From: Pseudomonadota bacterium
Lineage (GTDB): Bacteria > Bdellovibrionota > Oligoflexia > Oligoflexales > Oligoflexaceae
Direction: 5' to 3'
Length of the DNA stretch: 24,562 nucleotides
Assembly: GCA_029556045.1 (NCBI GenBank)
Contig: JAKQGS010000090.1
Coordinates: forward strand, 1-24,562
How positions within the stretch are numbered: position 1 is the first letter of the stretch; every line of letters starts with the position of its first letter. Position numbers and translations under genes: made by a program. This document shows, one piece after another, positions 23,184 through 24,562 of the stretch. The notes under the pieces are model-generated. The model saw only the letters and a list, made by a program, of their open reading frames with translations, searched no databases and was not told the origin of the DNA.

Positions 23184-23528
23184 TCAGTTGACGTAGTATT
23201 CCTCAAATAGTGACCAGCATTTTTCGTCCTGAGAATAAAATGACAGCACGACATGACGACTTTCCCAATCTTTGTAATCGGCGGCTTTGTATGTATAGTA
23301 CCGTAGGTTGAGCGGCCCCGACATGCCAGCGACCATATTGTCAGGAGTCGGCATAAATTCATCTAAATAATAGCACTCATTGGCTGAGTTCTTGATAAAT
23401 GGCAATTGCACCACATCGACGGTTTTCATGCGTGCGGACAATCCGATAGTGCTGCAAGCAGATTGTGTTGTCGACCATAGTGCGACGACGAGGGCAAAAA
23501 TGGGTTTCATGCGATTTATTGGCATCAT
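23184..23528 (-). CDS. Small exported protein of unknown function
   Basis: A 114-residue protein that I do not recognise. It starts at one of two tandem ATGs (23528 or 23525); AGAGAGG five bases upstream fits the first. The N-terminus is positive (INRMK), followed by a hydrophobic core IFALVVALW, then QSAC at residues 22-25, a poor lipobox, so either signal peptidase could act. The mature protein has two further cysteines (in NECYYLDE and EKCWSLFEE), which could form a disulfide in the periplasm, and many aromatic residues. It lies divergent from the next lipoprotein gene with 92 bases between, which hold a TATAAA at 23557-23552 as a possible minus-strand -10. Confidence 0.68.
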   Translation of the reverse strand: MMPINRMKPIFALVVALWSTTQSACSTIGLSARMKTVDVVQLPFIKNSANECYYLDEFMPTPDNMVAGMSGPLNLRYYTYKAADYKDWESRHVVLSFYSQDEKCWSLFEEYYVN

Positions 23529-23620
23529 ATGGGCCTCTCTCAGAGACAACTTTTATACTTGAGGGTAAAATCGACATAATAAAAGAAAACTTTAATGCAA
23601 ACCGTGATGGTGAAAGTACA

Positions 23621-24562
23621 ATGAAGTCGATAAAGATTTGTTTGCTCGCATTGTTATGTGGCTGCCAGACCTCGCCCGCAAAAAAAACATCGTCCAATTG
23701 GACTCAGCTGAAGATCGCTCAAGAGGTGGATTGTCACCCCTGGCCCAAAAAAAATGAGGATCTTGATGTCAGGAGTCTGGACCGTATCAACTGGGCCAGG
23801 GATCGGGGGATACTTGCGCAGGGGCGTTCCCGCAATACCCGGAAAATTCGCTATTTTGCGCCGTTTTCCGGTGACCATAGGATCGGAGTTGACGATCTGC
23901 GGAAACTTGATTGGCCACACGATGCGGTGTTTTTGGGCCAAGGGTCCGATGAAAAGGATGGGGGTCACACTTTTGTCCTGTTGGGAACCTCAGATGCCGG
24001 ACACCGCCTTGAACTGCGGGACGGTCAAAAAAACACCGTATTGGCGCAGTCCAGTCTGAAATCATCCCGAACCATCGGCGGCGGGCGTACCTACGCATGG
24101 CGAGGTGGGTTTTGGCTTGGATATTACGAAACCGGAGAAGATGAAGCTCAGGATGATCAACCCCTGAAAGTCAGTTCGGTGACAGTGCAAGGAAGAGAGT
24201 TGGTAGTCCAGGAGGTGGCAGGCTTATCGGTTATCGGACGGTCCATGATTTTTCCCCGCACGGACAAGGCGGCCAGCATTTTTTGGCTGAATCAAGGCAC
24301 ATCTTTTCGAGCGCAAAAGTCCATATTCATGTTTTCGGAAATCAACCAGACCAGCAAAACGCAAAGGGTCACCGCTCTTAAATTGCCTGTCAACTACGAG
24401 GTCGAAAGTTGGGATCTGATAACGGAAAACGGCAAGAAATTCCATCTGGCTTTTATCGATGGTGATTCCCTACTTGGCAGGGCCACACTTAAGGTGGCTG
24501 AACTGACAGTCTCGGGCTCGGAAGTCGAAGTGAATTGGGTCAAGTCGAAGCCTCTGACGGAA
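23621..24562 (+). CDS. Lipoprotein of unknown function, runs off the right edge
   Basis: An open frame of 314 codons with no stop before the window ends. It starts MKSIKICLLALLCGCQTSP: basic n-region, hydrophobic core and lipobox LCGC with lipidated Cys15 followed by Gln, pointing to the outer membrane. The visible part is rich in Gly, Trp and beta-type alternation, as in HTFVLLGTSDAGH, GGGRTYAWRGGFWLGYYE and SVIGRSMIFP, which suggests a beta-propeller or beta-sandwich fold, but I cannot name it. The ribosome site is weak (GTGAAAG). It is divergent from the small exported protein gene and, with the TPR lipoprotein, makes a cluster of envelope proteins. The C-terminal part is missing, so length and domain layout are unknown. 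Confidence 0.8.
   Translation, partial: MKSIKICLLALLCGCQTSPAKKTSSNWTQLKIAQEVDCHPWPKKNEDLDVRSLDRINWARDRGILAQGRSRNTRKIRYFAPFSGDHRIGVDDLRKLDWPHDAVFLGQGSDEKDGGHTFVLLGTSDAGHRLELRDGQKNTVLAQSSLKSSRTIGGGRTYAWRGGFWLGYYETGEDEAQDDQPLKVSSVTVQGRELVVQEVAGLSVIGRSMIFPRTDKAASIFWLNQGTSFRAQKSIFMFSEINQTSKTQRVTALKLPVNYEVESWDLITENGKKFHLAFIDGDSLLGRATLKVAELTVSGSEVEVNWVKSKPLTE

Noticed and set aside
1..24562. Mobile elements, prophage, CRISPR or defence system
   Set aside because: No transposase, integrase, direct-repeat array or Cas/toxin-like gene was seen on either strand; the two tRNA genes show no repeated 3' ends suggestive of attachment sites.

Overview
This is a gene-dense chromosomal window with a near-balanced base composition, from a Gram-negative bacterium. 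Evidence for the Gram-negative assignment is a full-length Fis-type protein, two lipoproteins with outer-membrane-type signals, sigma70-like promoters and Shine-Dalgarno starts. The mix of genes (a Fis homologue, a DUF1844 protein, a stand-alone histidine ammonia-lyase, and unusual arrangements of ribosomal and chaperone genes) reminds me of the former deltaproteobacteria, possibly Bdellovibrionota/Oligoflexia. That placement is inference only and no marker was searched. I see no insertion sequence, prophage block, CRISPR array or rRNA.

Layout, left to right. Bases 1-943 hold the tail of an inositol-monophosphatase-family gene and an unrecognised exported protein. Bases 1064-1732 are rpmI-rplT (L35, L20) and a terminator, without infC next to them. 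Bases 1777-2449 hold an inverted pair of consensus DnaA boxes, a minus-strand tRNA-Leu(UAG), a DUF1844 gene and the leader of the next gene. Bases 2450-5044 encode a ClpB-type disaggregase. Bases 5078-7213 hold tRNA-Gln(UUG) with a strong promoter, prs, a short L25 gene and pth. Bases 7227-9566 are rpsF-rplI-dnaB, with hairpins before rpsF and between rplI and dnaB, and no rpsR. Bases 9633-10190 are a minus-strand fis-like gene with its own promoter and terminator. Bases 10442-13828 hold grpE (no dnaK beside it) and lon, each followed by a terminator.

Bases 13887-18586 hold a small membrane protein gene and then a tight five-gene run: def, rpe, hutH, an unknown exported protein and a rhomboid protease with a helical tail. 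Bases 18739-20119 are gltA and its terminator. That terminator reaches into the end of an opposing two-gene operon of unknown function (20105-21405), whose promoter contains a perfect 14-bp palindrome. From 21632 to the right edge lie a small coiled-coil protein, a TPR lipoprotein, a small exported protein and a further lipoprotein that runs off the window.

Functionally the left two thirds is housekeeping: translation (L35, L20, S6, L9, L25, Pth, two tRNAs, Def), nucleotide and pentose supply (Prs, Rpe), replication (DnaB, possible DnaA sites), protein quality control (ClpB, GrpE, Lon) and central carbon metabolism (GltA). The less explained parts are the two-gene operon at 20105-21405, the hutH/exported protein/rhomboid part of the def operon, and the envelope-protein cluster at the right edge.
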